Source of the DNA: Rhipicephalus microplus
Lineage: Eukaryota > Arthropoda > Arachnida > Ixodida > Ixodidae
Length of the DNA stretch: 64,000 nt
Assembly (NCBI RefSeq): GCF_043290135.1
Contig: NW_027464602.1
Span: 2,356,001 to 2,420,000 of the forward strand
Direction: 5' to 3'
The notes under the pieces were generated by a model. It did no database searches. It was not told the DNA's origin and saw only the letters and a list, made by a program, of their open reading frames with translations. Positions within the stretch are counted from its first letter, which is position 1. Every line of letters starts with the position of its first letter. The position numbers and the translations under genes were made by a program. Positions 1 through 10,904 of this stretch are shown one piece after another.

Positions 1-3000
1 TGGGCTCGAACCTCCAACCTTTCGGTTACAAGCCGATCGCGCTAGCAGATTGCGCCACGGGGACAGTCTTGCTCCACTCTCACCACCATCAGAACATATC
101 TTCAAAGCTATCAGCGCAAAGAAAAAAAAGCGCCGCACCACCACCGGGTGGGCTCGAACCTCCAACCTTTCGGTTAACAGCCGATCGCGCTAGCCAATTG
201 CGCCAGGGAGACAGTCCTGCTCCACTCTCACCACCATCAGAACCTATCTTCAAAGCTATCAGCCCAAAGAAAAAAAGCACCGCACCACCAACGGGTGGGC
301 TGGAACCTCCAACCTTTCGGTTAACAGCCGATCGCGCTAGCCAAGTGCGCCAGGGAGACAGTCCTGCTCCACTCTCACCACCATCAGAACATATCTTCAA
401 AGCTATTAGCGCAAAGAAAAAAAGCGCCGCGCCACCTACGGGTGGGCTCGAACCTCCAACCTTTCGGTTAACAGCCGATCGCGCTAACCCATTGCGCCAC
501 GGGGACAGTCTTGCTCCACTCTCACCACTATCAGAACATATCTTCAAAGCTATCAGCGCAAAGAAAAAAAAGCGCCGCACCACCACCGGGTGGGCTCAAA
601 ACTCCAACCTTTCGGTTATCAGCCGATCGCGCTAGCCAATTGCGCCATGAAGACAGTCCTGCTCCACTCTCACCACCATCAGAACATATCTTCAAAGCTA
701 TTAGCGCAAAAAAAAGCGCCGCGCCACCTTCGGGTGGGCTCGAACTCCAACCTTTCGGTTAACAGCTGATCGCGCTAACCCATTGCGCCACGGGGACAGT
801 CTTGCTCCACTCTCACCACTATCAGAACATATCTTCAAAGCTATCAGCCCAAAGAAAAAAAGCACCCCACCACCACCGGGTGGGCTGGAACCTCCAACCT
901 TTCGGTTAACAGCCAATCGCGTTAGCCAATTGCGCCACGGAGACAGTCCTGCTCCACTCTCACCACCATCAGAACATATCTTCAAAGCTATCAGCACAAA
1001 GAGAAAAAAGCGCCGCACCACCACCGGGTGGGCTCGAAACTCCAACCTTTCGGTTAACAGTCGATCGCGCTAGCCAATTGCGCCATGGAGACAGTCCTGC
1101 TCCACTCTCACCACCATCAGAACATATCTTCAAAGCTATTACCACAAAGAAAAAAAAGCGCCGCAACACCACCGGGTGGGCTCGAACCTCCAAACTTTCG
1201 GTTAACAGCTGATCGCGCTAGCCAATTGCGCCACGAAGACAGTCCTGCTGCACTCTCACCACCATCAGAACATATCTTCAAAGCTATTACCGCAAAGAAA
1301 AAAGCAACACACCACTCCCGGGAGGGCTCGAAATTCCAACCTTTCGGTTAACAGCCGATCGCGCTAGCCCATTGCGCAACGGAGACAGTCTTGCTCCACT
1401 CTCACCACCATCAGAACATATCTTCAAACTATCAGCGCAAAAAAAAGCCCCGCACCACCACCGGGTGGGCTCGAAATTCCAACCTTTTGGTTAACAGCCG
1501 ATCGCGCTTGCCCATTGCGCCACGGGGACAGTCTTGCTCCACTCTCACCACCATCAGAACATATCATCAAAGCTATCAGCCCAAAGAAAAAAAAGCGCCG
1601 CACCACCACCGGGTGGGCTCGAACCTTCAAACTTTCGGTTAACAGCCGATCGCACTAGCCAACTGCGCCACGGAGGCAGTCGTGCTCCACTCTTACCACC
1701 ATCAGAACATATCTTCAAAGCTATCAGCACAAAGAAAAAAGCAACACACCACTCCCGGGAGGGCTCGAACCTCAAACTTTTCGGTTAACAGCCGATCGCG
1801 CTGGCCAATTGCTCCACGGAGACAGTCCTGCTCCACTCTCACCACCATTAGAACATATCTTTCAAGCTATCAGCCCAAAGAAAAAAAAAGCGCCGCACCA
1901 CCACCGGGTGGGCTCGAACCTCCAACCTTTTGGTTAACGACCGATCGCGCTAGCCAATTGCGCCACGGAGACAATCGTGCTCCACGCTCACCACCATCAG
2001 AAAATATCTTCAAAGCTATCATCGCAAAGAAAAAAGCAACACACCCCACCCGGGAGGGCTCGAACCTCCAACTTTTTGGTTAACAGCCGATCGCGCTAAC
2101 CCATTGCGCCACGGGGACAGTCTTGATCCACTCTCACCACTATCAGAACATATCTTCAAAGCTATCAGTGCAAAGAAAAAAAAGCGCCGCACCACCACCG
2201 GGTGGGCTCGAACCTACAACCTTTCGGTTAACAGCCGATCGCGCTAGCCAATTGCGCCACAGAGACAGTCGTGCTTCACTCTCACCACCGTCACACCATT
2301 TCTTCAGAGCTATCGCCCCAAAGAAAAAAAAGCGCCGCACCACCACCGGGTGGGCTCGAACCTCCAACCTTTCGGTTAAAAGTTGATCGCGCTAGCCAAT
2401 TGCGCCACGGAGACAGTCCTGCCCCACTCTCACCACCGTCAGAACATTTCTTCAGAGCTATGAGCCCAAAGAAGAAAAAGCGCCGCACCACCACCGGGTG
2501 GGCTCGAAACTCCAACCTTTCGGTTATCAGCCGATCGCGCTAGCCAATTGCGCCATGGAGACAGTCCTGCTCCAGTCTCACCACCATCAGAACATATCTT
2601 CAAAGCTATTAGCGCAAAAAAAAGCGCCGCGCCACCTTCGGGTGGGCTCGAACCTCCAACCTTTCTGTTAACAGCCGATCGCGCTAACCCATTGCGCCAC
2701 GGGGACAGTCTTGCTCCACTCTCACCACTATCAGAACATATCTTCAAAGCTATCAGCGCAAAGAAAAAAAAGAGCCGCACCACCACCGGGTGGGCTCGAA
2801 CCTCCAACCTTTCGGTTAACAGCCGATCGCGTTAGCCAATTGCGCCACAGAGACAGTCTTGCTCCACTCTCAACACCATCAGAACATATCTTCAAAGCTA
2901 CAAGCGCAAAGAAAAAAAAGCGCTGCACCACCACCGGGTGGGCTCGAACCTCCAACCTTTCGGTTAACAGCCGATCGCGCTAGCCAATTGCGCCACGGGG

Positions 3001-4121
3001 ACAGTCTTGCTCCACCCTCACCACCATCAGAACATATCTTCAAAGCTATCAGCGCAAAGAAAAAAAAAGCGCCGCACCACCACCGGGTGTGCTCGAACCT
3101 CCAACCTGTCGGTTAACAGCCGATCGCGCTAGCCAAGTGCGCCAGGGAGACAGTCCTGCTCCACTCTCACCACCATCAGAACATATCTTCAAAGCTATCA
3201 GCCCAAAGAAAAAAAAGCACCGCACCACCACCGGGTGGGCTCGAACCTCCAACCTTTCGTTTAACAGCCAATCGCGCTAGCCAATTGCGCCACGGAAACA
3301 GTCCTGCTCCTCTCTCACCACCATCAGAACATATCTTCAAAGCTATCAGCACAAAGAAAAAAAAGCGCCGCACCACCACCGGGGAGGCTCGAAACTCCAA
3401 CCTTTCGGTTAACAGCCGATCGCGCTAGCCAATTGCGCCATGGAGACAGTCCTGCTCCACTCTCACCACCATCAGAACATATCTTCAAAGCCATCAGCCC
3501 AAAGAAAAAAAAGCACCGCACCACCACCGGGTGGGCTCGAACCTCCAACCTTTCGGTTAACAGCCAATCGCGCTAGCCAATTGCGCCACGGAGACAGTCC
3601 TGCTCCACTCTCACCACCATCAGAACATATCTTCAAAGCTATTAGCGCAAAGAAAAAAAGCGCCGCGCCACCACCGGGTGGGCTCGAACCTCCAACCTTT
3701 CGGTTAACAGCCGATCGCGCTAACCCAATGCGCCACGGGGACAGTCTTGCTCCACTCTCACCACCATCAGAACATATCTTCAAAGCTATCAGCGCAAAGA
3801 AAAATAGCGCCGCACCACCACCGGGTGGGCTCGAACCTCCAACCTTTCGGTTAACAGCCGATCGCGCTAGCCAATTGCGCCATGGAGACAGTCTTGCTCC
3901 ACTCTCAACACCATCAGAACATATCTTCAAAGCTACAAGCGCAAAGAAAAAAAAGCGCCGCACCACCACCGGGTGGGCTCGAACCTCCAACCTTTCGGTT
4001 AACAGCCAATCGCGTTAGCCAATAGCGCCACAGAGACAGTCCTGCTCCACTCTCACCACCATCAGAACATATCTTCAAAGCTATCAGCACAAAGAGAAAA
4101 AAGCGCCGCACCACCACCGGG
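1..4121 (-). repeat. Higher-order repeat block 1 of the tRNA-like array
   Basis: The monomer variant order here recurs from 4122 and again from 8254. The landmark is a monomer with TGT anticodon and a GC-poor D-loop variant at positions 1-64, found again at 4113, 8245 and 10896. Offsets are about 4.12-4.28 kb and shift by roughly one monomer inside the block, as expected from unequal crossing-over. Boundaries are approximate because any monomer phase is arbitrary. Confidence 0.7.
2342..2414 (-). tRNA. tRNA-like monomer with anticodon TTT (Lys-type), broken stem
   Basis: The loop reads CTTTTAA, giving anticodon TTT (lysine). The 5' anticodon strand is ATCAA, so the two closing pairs next to the loop are lost and the arm cannot form properly. 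Copies occur near 6650, 13280, 13872, 14464, 21968, 23586 and 27118; a related form at about 25206 has loop CGTTTAA. This is clearly a degenerate tRNA copy, but the A box, B box and T run remain. Confidence 0.5.
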
Positions 4122-4185
4122 TGGGCTCGAACCTCCAACCTTTCGGTTACAAGCCGATCGCGCTAGACAATTGCGCCACGGGGAC
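4113..4185 (-). tRNA. tRNA-like monomer with anticodon TGT (Thr-type)
   Basis: The body is 73 nt in minus-strand orientation. The loop reads CTTGTAA, giving anticodon TGT (threonine) instead of the array-standard GTT. The anticodon stem ATCGG/CCGAA is otherwise as in neighbours, with the common 27:43 mismatch. Copies of this variant occur at 1-64 (partial), 8245-8317 and 10896-10968, marking the start of each higher-order block. Because the rest of the body is Asn-like and the acceptor is imperfect, function as a threonine tRNA is unlikely. Confidence 0.55.
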
Positions 4186-4555
4186 AGTCTTGCTCCACTC
4201 TCACCACCATCAGAACATATCTTCAAAGCTATCAGCGCAAAGAAAAAAAAGCGCCGCACCACCACCGGGTGGGCTCGAACCTCCAACCTTTCGGTTAACA
4301 GCCGATCGCGCTAGCCAATTGCGCCAGGGAGACAGTCCTGCTCCACTCTCACCACCATCAGAACCTATCTTCAAAGCTATCAGCCCAAAGAAAAAAAGCA
4401 CCGCACCACCACCGGGTGGGCTGGAACCTCCAACCTTTCGGTTAACAGCCGATCGCGCTAGCCAAGTGCGCCAGGGAGACAGTCCTGCTCCACTCTCACC
4501 ACCATCAGAACATATCTTCAAAGCTATCAGCGCAAAGAAAAAAAAGCGCCGCGCC

Positions 4556-4628
4556 ACCACCGGGTGGGCTCGAACCTCCAACCTTTCGGTTATCAGCCGA
4601 TCGCGCTAACCCATTGCGCCACGGGGAC
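4556..4628 (-). tRNA. tRNA-like monomer with anticodon GAT (Ile-type)
   Basis: The minus-strand loop reads CTGATAA, so the anticodon is GAT (isoleucine). The acceptor 5' strand is GTCCCCG, from the GGGGAC monomer class. D stem and T loop are as in the consensus. The same anticodon is seen in monomers near 620, 2527, 6802, 14028, 22118, 23736, 25356 and 27267. It is a single-base change from GTT and has been carried along by block duplication. Confidence 0.55.
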
Positions 4629-4685
4629 AGTCTTGCTCCACTCTCACCACTATCAGAACATATCTTCAAAGCTATCAGCGCAAAG

Positions 4686-4693
4686 AAAAAAAA
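4686..4693 (-). terminator. Pol III-type T8 terminator of the representative monomer
   Basis: Eight consecutive T on the minus strand, ten bases after the tRNA-like body. Runs of 5-9 T occupy the same place in nearly every monomer. A transcript from the body start to here would be about 87 nt. Confidence 0.55.
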
Positions 4694-4703
4694 GCGCCGC
4701 ACC

Positions 4704-4776
4704 ACCACCGGGTGGGCTCGAACCTCCAACCTTTCGGTTAACAGCCGATCGCGCTAGCCAATTGCGCCACAGAGAC
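4704..4776 (-). tRNA. Representative tRNA-Asn(GTT)-like monomer
   Basis: This is a typical monomer body. The minus strand runs from 4776 to 4704: acceptor GTCTCTG, D stem GCGC/GCGC with nine-base loop, anticodon stem and loop ATCGG CTGTTAA CCGAA, variable AGGTT, T arm GGAGG TTCGAGC CCACC, then 3' acceptor CGGTGGT. Anticodon GTT and all invariant loop bases point to tRNA-Asn. Mismatches at 27:43 and 51:63 and a weak acceptor (wobble at 1:72 and 2:71, mismatch 4:69) argue against a normal charged tRNA. It stands for the majority of the roughly 260 monomers. Confidence 0.65.
4714..4769 (-). promoter_or_regulatory. Internal Pol III promoter (B box and A box) of the representative monomer
   Basis: The B box GGTTCGAGCCC lies at 4714-4724 and the A box TGGCGCAATTGG at 4758-4769, both on the minus strand with tRNA-like spacing. 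The B box equals that of normal metazoan tRNA-Asn genes. These two blocks are the best conserved parts of the monomer, so each repeat is a candidate TFIIIC site. Confidence 0.6.
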
Positions 4777-7700
4777 AGTCTTGCACCACTCTCAACACCA
4801 TCAGAACATATCTTCAAACCTACAAGCGCAAAGAAAAAAAAGCGCCGCACCACCACCGGGTGGGCTCGAACCTCCAACCTTTCGGTTAACAGCCGATCGC
4901 GCTAGCCAATTGCGCCACGGGGACAGTCTTGCTCCACTCTCACCACCATCAGAACATACCTTCAAAGCTATCAGCGCAAAGAAAAAAAAGCGCCGCACCA
5001 CCACCGGGTGGGCTCGAACCTCCAACCTTTCGGTTAACAGCCGATCGCGCTAGCCAATTGCGCCAGGAAGACAGTCTTGCTCCACTCTCACCACCATCAG
5101 AACATATCTTCAAAGCTATCAGCCCAAAGAAAAAAAGCACCCCACCACCACCGGGTGGGCTGGAACCTCCAACCTTTCGGTTAACAGCCAATCGCGTTAG
5201 CCAATTGCGCCACGGAGACAGTCCTGCTCCACTCTCACCACCATCAGAACATATCTTCAAAGCTATCAGCACAAAGATAAAAAAGCGCCGCACCACCACC
5301 GGGTGGGCTCGAAACTCCAACCTTTCGGTTAACAGCCGATCGCGCTAGCCAATTGCGCCATGGAGACAGTCCTGCTCCACTCTCACCACCATCAGAACAT
5401 ATCTTCAAAGCTATTACCACAAAGAAAAAAAAGCGCCGCAACACCACCGGGTGGGCTCGAACCTCCAAACTTTCGGTTAACAGCTGATCGCGCTAGCCAA
5501 TTGCGCCACGAAGACAGTCCTGCTGCACTCTCACCACCATCAGAACATATCTTCAAAGCTATTACCGCAAAGAAAAAAGCAACACACCACTCCCGGGAGG
5601 GCTCGAAATTCCAACCTTTCGGTTAACAGCCGATCGCGCTAGCCCATTGCGCCACGGAGACAGTCTTGCTCCACTCTCACCACCATCAGAACATATCTTC
5701 AAACTATCAGCGCAAAAAAAAGCCCCGCACCACCACCGGGTAGGCTCGAAATTCCAACCTTTTGGTTAACAGCCGATCGCGCTTGCCCATTGCGCCACGG
5801 GGACAGTCTTGCTCCACTCTCACCACCATCAGAACATATCATCAAAGCTATCAGCCCAAAGAAAAAAAAGCGCCGCACCACCACCGGGTGGGCTCGAACC
5901 TTCAACCTTTCGGTTAACAGCCGATCGCACTAGCCAACTGCGCCACGGAGGCAGTCGTGCTCCACTCTTACCACCATCAGAACATATCTTCAAAGCTATC
6001 AGCACAAAGAAAAAAGCAACACACCACTCCCGGGAGGGCTCGAACCTCAAACTTTTCGGTTAACAGCCGATCGCGCTGGCCAATTGCTCCACGGAGACAG
6101 TCCTGCTCCACTCTCACCACCATTAGAACATATCTTTCAAGCTATCAGCCCAAAGAAAAAAAAAAGCGCCGCACCACCCCCGGGTGGGCTCGAACCTCCA
6201 ACCTTTTGGTTAACGGCCGATCGCGCTAGCCAATTGCGCCACGGAGACAATCGTGCTCCACGCTCACCACCATCAGAAAATATCTTCAAAGCTATCATCG
6301 CAAAGAAAAAAGCAACACACCCCACCCGGGAGGGCTCGAACCTCCAACTTTTTGGTTAACAGCCGATCGCGCTAACCCATTGCGCCACGGGGACAGTCTT
6401 GCTCCACTCTCACCACTATCAGAACATATCTTCAAAGCTATATGCGCAAAGAAAAAAAAGCGCCGCACCACCACCGGGTGGGCTCGAACCTACAACCTTT
6501 CGGTTAACAGCCGATCGCGCTAGCCAATTGCGCCACAGAGACAGTCGTGCTTCACTCTCACCACCGTCAGACCATTTCTTCAGAGCTATCGCCCCAAAGA
6601 AAAAAAAGCGCCGCACCACCACCGGGTGGGCTCGAACCTCCAACCTTTCGGTTAAAAGTTGATCGCGCTAGCCAATTGCGCCACGGAGACAGTCCTGCCC
6701 CACTCTCACCACCGTCAGAACATTTCTTCAGAGCTATGAGCCCAAAGAAGAAAAAGCGCCGCACCACCACCGGGTGGGCTCGAAACTCCAACCTTTCGGT
6801 TATCAGCCGATCGCGCTAGCCAATTGCGCCACGGGGACAGTCTTGCTCCACTCTCACCACTATCAGAACATATCTTCAAAGCTATCAGCGCAAAGAAAAA
6901 AAAGCGCCGCACCACCACCGGGTGGGCTCGAACCTCCAACCTTTCGGTTAACAGCCGATCGCGTTAGCCAATTGCGCCACAGAGACAGTCTTGCTCCACT
7001 CTCAACACCATCAGAACATATCTTCAAAGCCACAAGCGCAAGGAAAAAAAAGCGCTGCACCACCACCGGGTGGTCTCGAACCTCCAACCTTTCGGTTAAC
7101 AGCCGATCGCGCTAGCCAATTGCGCCACGGGGACAGTCTTGCTCCACCCTCACCACAATCAGAACATATCTTCAAAGCTATCAGCGCAAAGAAAAAAAAA
7201 GCGCCGCACCACCACCGGGTGTGCTCGAACCTCCAACCTTTCGGTTAACAGCCGATCGCGCTAGCCAAGTGCGCCAGGGAGACAGTCCTGCTCCACTCTC
7301 ACCACCATCAGAACATATCTTCAAAGCTATCAGCCCAAAGAAAAAAAAGCACCGCACCACCACCGGGTGGGCTCGAACCTCCAACCTTTCGTTTAACAGC
7401 CAATCGCGCTAGCCAATTGCGCCACGGAAACAGTCCTGCTCCTCTCTCACCACCATCAGAACATATCTTCAAAGCTATCAGCACAAAGAAAAAAAAGCGC
7501 CGCACCACCACCGGGTAGGCTCGAAACTCCAACCTTTCGGTTAACAGCCGATCGCGCTAGCCAATTGCGCCATGGAGACAGTCCTGCTCCACTCTCACCA
7601 CCATCAGAACATATCTTCAAAGCCATCAGCCCAAAGAAAAAAAAGCACCGCACCACCACCGGGTGGGCTCGAACCTCCAACCTTTCGGTTAACAGCCAAT

Positions 7701-8253
7701 CGCGCTAGCCAATTGCGCCACGGAGACAGTCCTGCTCCACTCTCACCACCATCAGAACATATCTTCAAAGCTATTAGCGCAAAGAAAAAAAGCGCCGCGC
7801 CACCACCGGGTGGGCTCGAACCTCCAACCTTTCGGTTAACAGCCGATCGCGCTAACCCAATGCGCCACGGGGACAGTCCTGCTCCACTCTCACCACCATC
7901 AGAACATATCTTCAAAGCTATCAGCGCAAAGAAAAATAGCGCCGCACCACCACCGGGTGGGCTCGAACCTCCAACCTTTCGGTTAACAGCCGATCGCGCT
8001 AGCCAATTGCGCCACGGAGACAGTCTTGCTCCACTCTCAACACCATCAGAACATATCTTCAAAGCTACAAGCGCAAAGAAAAAAAAGCGCCGCACCACCA
8101 CCGGGTGGGCTCGAACCTCCAACCTTTCGGTTAACAGCCAATCGCGTTAGCCAATAGCGCCACAGAGACAGTCCTGCTCCACTCTCACCACCATCAGAAC
8201 ATATCTTCAAAGCTATCAGCACAAAGAGAAAAAAGCGCCGCACCACCACCGGG

Positions 8254-10904
8254 TGGGCTCGAACCTCCAACCTTTCGGTTACAAGCCGATCGCGCTAGCA
8301 GATTGCGCCACGGGGACAGTCTTGCTCCACTCTCACCACCATCAGAACATATCTTCAAAGCTATCAGCGCAAAGAAAAAAAAGCGCCGCACCACCACCGG
8401 GTGGGCTCGAACCTCCAACCTTTCGGTTAACAGCCGATCGCGCTAGCCAATTGCGCCAGGGAGACAGTCCTGCTCCACTCTCACCACCATCAGAACCTAT
8501 CTTCAAAGCTATCAGCCCAAAGAAAAAAAGCACCGCACCACCAACGGGTGGGCTGGAACCTCCAACCTTTCGGTTAACAGCCGATCGCGCTAGCCAAGTG
8601 CGCCACGGAGACAGTCCTGCTCCACTCTCACCACCATCAGAACATATCTTCAAAGCTATTAGCGCAAAGAAAAAAAGCGCCGCGCCACCTACGGGTGGGC
8701 TCGAACCTCCAACCTTTCGGTTAACAGCCGATCGCGCTAACCCATTGCGCCACGGGGACAGTCTTGCTCCACTCTCACCACTATCAGAACATATCTTCAA
8801 AGCTATCAGCGCAAAGAAAAAAAAGCGCCGCACCACCACCGGGTGGGCTCGAACCTCCAACCTTTCGGTTAACAGCCGATTGCGCAAACCAATTGCGCCA
8901 TGGAGACAGTCCTGCTCCACTCTCACCACCATCAGAACATATCTTCAAAGCTATCAGCCTAAAGAAAAAAAGCACCGCACCACCACCGGGTGGGCTCGAA
9001 CTTCCAACCTTTCGGTTAACAGCCAATCGCGCTAGCCAATTGCGCCACGGAGACAGTCCTGCTTCACTCTCACCACCATCAGAACATATCTTCAAAGCTA
9101 TCAGCACAAAGAAAAAAAAGCGCCACACCATCATCGGGTGGGCTCGAACCTCCAACCTTTCGGTTAAAAGCCGATCGCGCAAGCCAATTGCGCCACGGAG
9201 ACAGTCCTGCTCCACTCTCACCACCATCAGAACATATCTTCAAAGCTATCAGCACAAAGAGAAAAAAGCGCCGCACCACCACCGGGTGGGCTCGAAACTC
9301 CAACCTTTCGGTTAACAGCCGATCGCGCTAGCCAATTGCGCCATGGAGACAGTCCTGCTCCACTCTCACCACCATCAGAACATATCTTCAAAGCTATTAC
9401 CACAAAGAAAAAAAAGCGCCGCAACACCACCGGGTGGGCTCGAACCTCCAAACTTTCGGTTAACAGCTGATCGCGCTAGCCAATTGCGCCACGAAGACAG
9501 TCCTGCTGCACTCTCACCACCATCAGAACATATCTTCAAAGCTATTACCGCAAAGAAAAAAGCAACACACCATTCCCGGGAAAGCTCGAAATTCCAACCT
9601 TTCGGTTAACAGCCGATCGCGCTAGCCCATTGCGCCACGGAGACAGTCTTGCTCCACTCTCACCACCATCAGAACATACCTTCAAACTATCAGCGCAAAA
9701 AAAAGCCCCGCACCACCACCGGGTGGGCTCGAAATTCCAACCTTTTGGTTAACAGCCGATCGCGCTTGCCCATTGCGCCACGGGGACAGTCTTGCTCCAC
9801 TCTCACCACCATCAGAACATATCATCAAAGCTATCAGCCCAAAGAAAAAAAAGCGCCGCACCACCACCGGGTGGGCTCGAACCTTCAACCTTTCGGTTAA
9901 CAGCCGATCGCACTAGCCAACTGCGCCACGGAGGCAGTCGTGCTCCACTCTTACCACCATCAGAACATATCTTCAAAGCTATCAGCACAAAGAAAAAAGC
10001 AACACACCACTCCCGGGAGGGCTCGAACCTCAAACTTTTCGGTTAACAGCCGATCGCGCTGGCCAATTGCTCCACGGAGACAGTCCTGCTCCACTCTCAC
10101 CACCATTAGAACATATCTTTCAAGCTATCAGCCCAAAGAAAAAAAAAGCGCCGCACCACCACCGGGTAGGCTCGAAACTCCAACCTTTCGGTTAACAGCC
10201 GATCGCGCTAGCCAATTGCGCCATGGAGACAGTCCTGCTCCACTCTCACCACCATCAGAACATATCTTCAAAGCCATCAGCCCAAAGAAAAAAAAGCACC
10301 GCACCACCACCGGGTGGGCTCGAACCTCCAACCTTTCGGTTAACAGCCAATCGCGCTAGCCAATTGCGCCACGGAGACAGTCCTGCTCCACTCTCACCAC
10401 CATCAGAACATATCTTCAAAGCTATTAGCGCAAAGAAAAAAAGCGCCGCGCCACCACCGGGTGGGCTCGAACCTCCAACCTTTCGGTTAACAGCCGATCG
10501 CGCTAACCCAATGCGCCACGGGGACAGTCCTGCTCCACTCTCACCACCATCAGAACATATCTTCAAAGCTATCAGCGCAAAGAAAAATAGCGCCGCACCA
10601 CCACCGGGTGGGCTCGAACCTCCAACCTTTCGGTTAACAGCCGATCGCGCTAGCCAATTGCGCCACGGAGACAGTCTTGCTCCACTCTCAACACCATCAG
10701 AACATATCTTCAAAGCTACAAGCGCAAAGAAAAAAAAGCGCCGCACCACCACCGGGTGGGCTCGAACCTCCAACCTTTCGGTTAACAGCCAATCGCGTTA
10801 GCCAATAGCGCCACAGAGACAGTCCTGCTCCACTCTCACCACCATCAGAACATATCTTCAAAGCTATCAGCACAAAGAGAAAAAAGCGCCGCACCACCAC
10901 CGGG
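8254..10904 (-). repeat. Higher-order repeat block 3, internally deleted
   Basis: This block is 2651 bp. It begins like blocks 1 and 2, but at about 10130 it jumps to the series seen near 7480 in block 2, so about ten monomers are missing. The following block repeats the first ~1.9 kb of this block at an exact offset of 2651 (for example 9343 to 11994 and 9940 to 12591), so one crossover product was then duplicated. Confidence 0.65.
9130..9202 (-). tRNA. tRNA-like monomer with anticodon TTT (Lys-type), stem intact
   Basis: The loop is CTTTTAA with stem ATCGG/CCGAA as in the consensus, so only the anticodon differs. The 3' acceptor is CGATGAT, weaker than average. Similar loops appear near 21676, 23294, 26826 and in the last monomer at 43332. 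It shows that anticodon change arose more than once in the array. Confidence 0.5.

Larger units (their letters stand above)
4122..8253 (-). repeat. Higher-order repeat block 2 of the tRNA-like array
   Basis: This block is about 4132 bp, near 28 monomers, and is nearly the same series of monomer variants as block 1. For example, the three-monomer open stretch at 3440-4018 recurs at 7572-8150, offset exactly 4132. Divergence between the blocks is limited to scattered substitutions, which suggests recent amplification at block level. Confidence 0.7.

Noticed and set aside
4113..4185. Functional tRNA-Thr gene
   Set aside because: Only the anticodon differs from neighbouring Asn-like monomers, and the acceptor and T stems are imperfect. 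Recorded as a degenerate tRNA-like unit instead.
8253..9035. 260-codon open frame and similar frames in the array as protein genes
   Set aside because: The frame follows the 147-bp repeat period, exists on both strands at once, changes with the length of the A run, and encodes only tRNA and spacer sequence.
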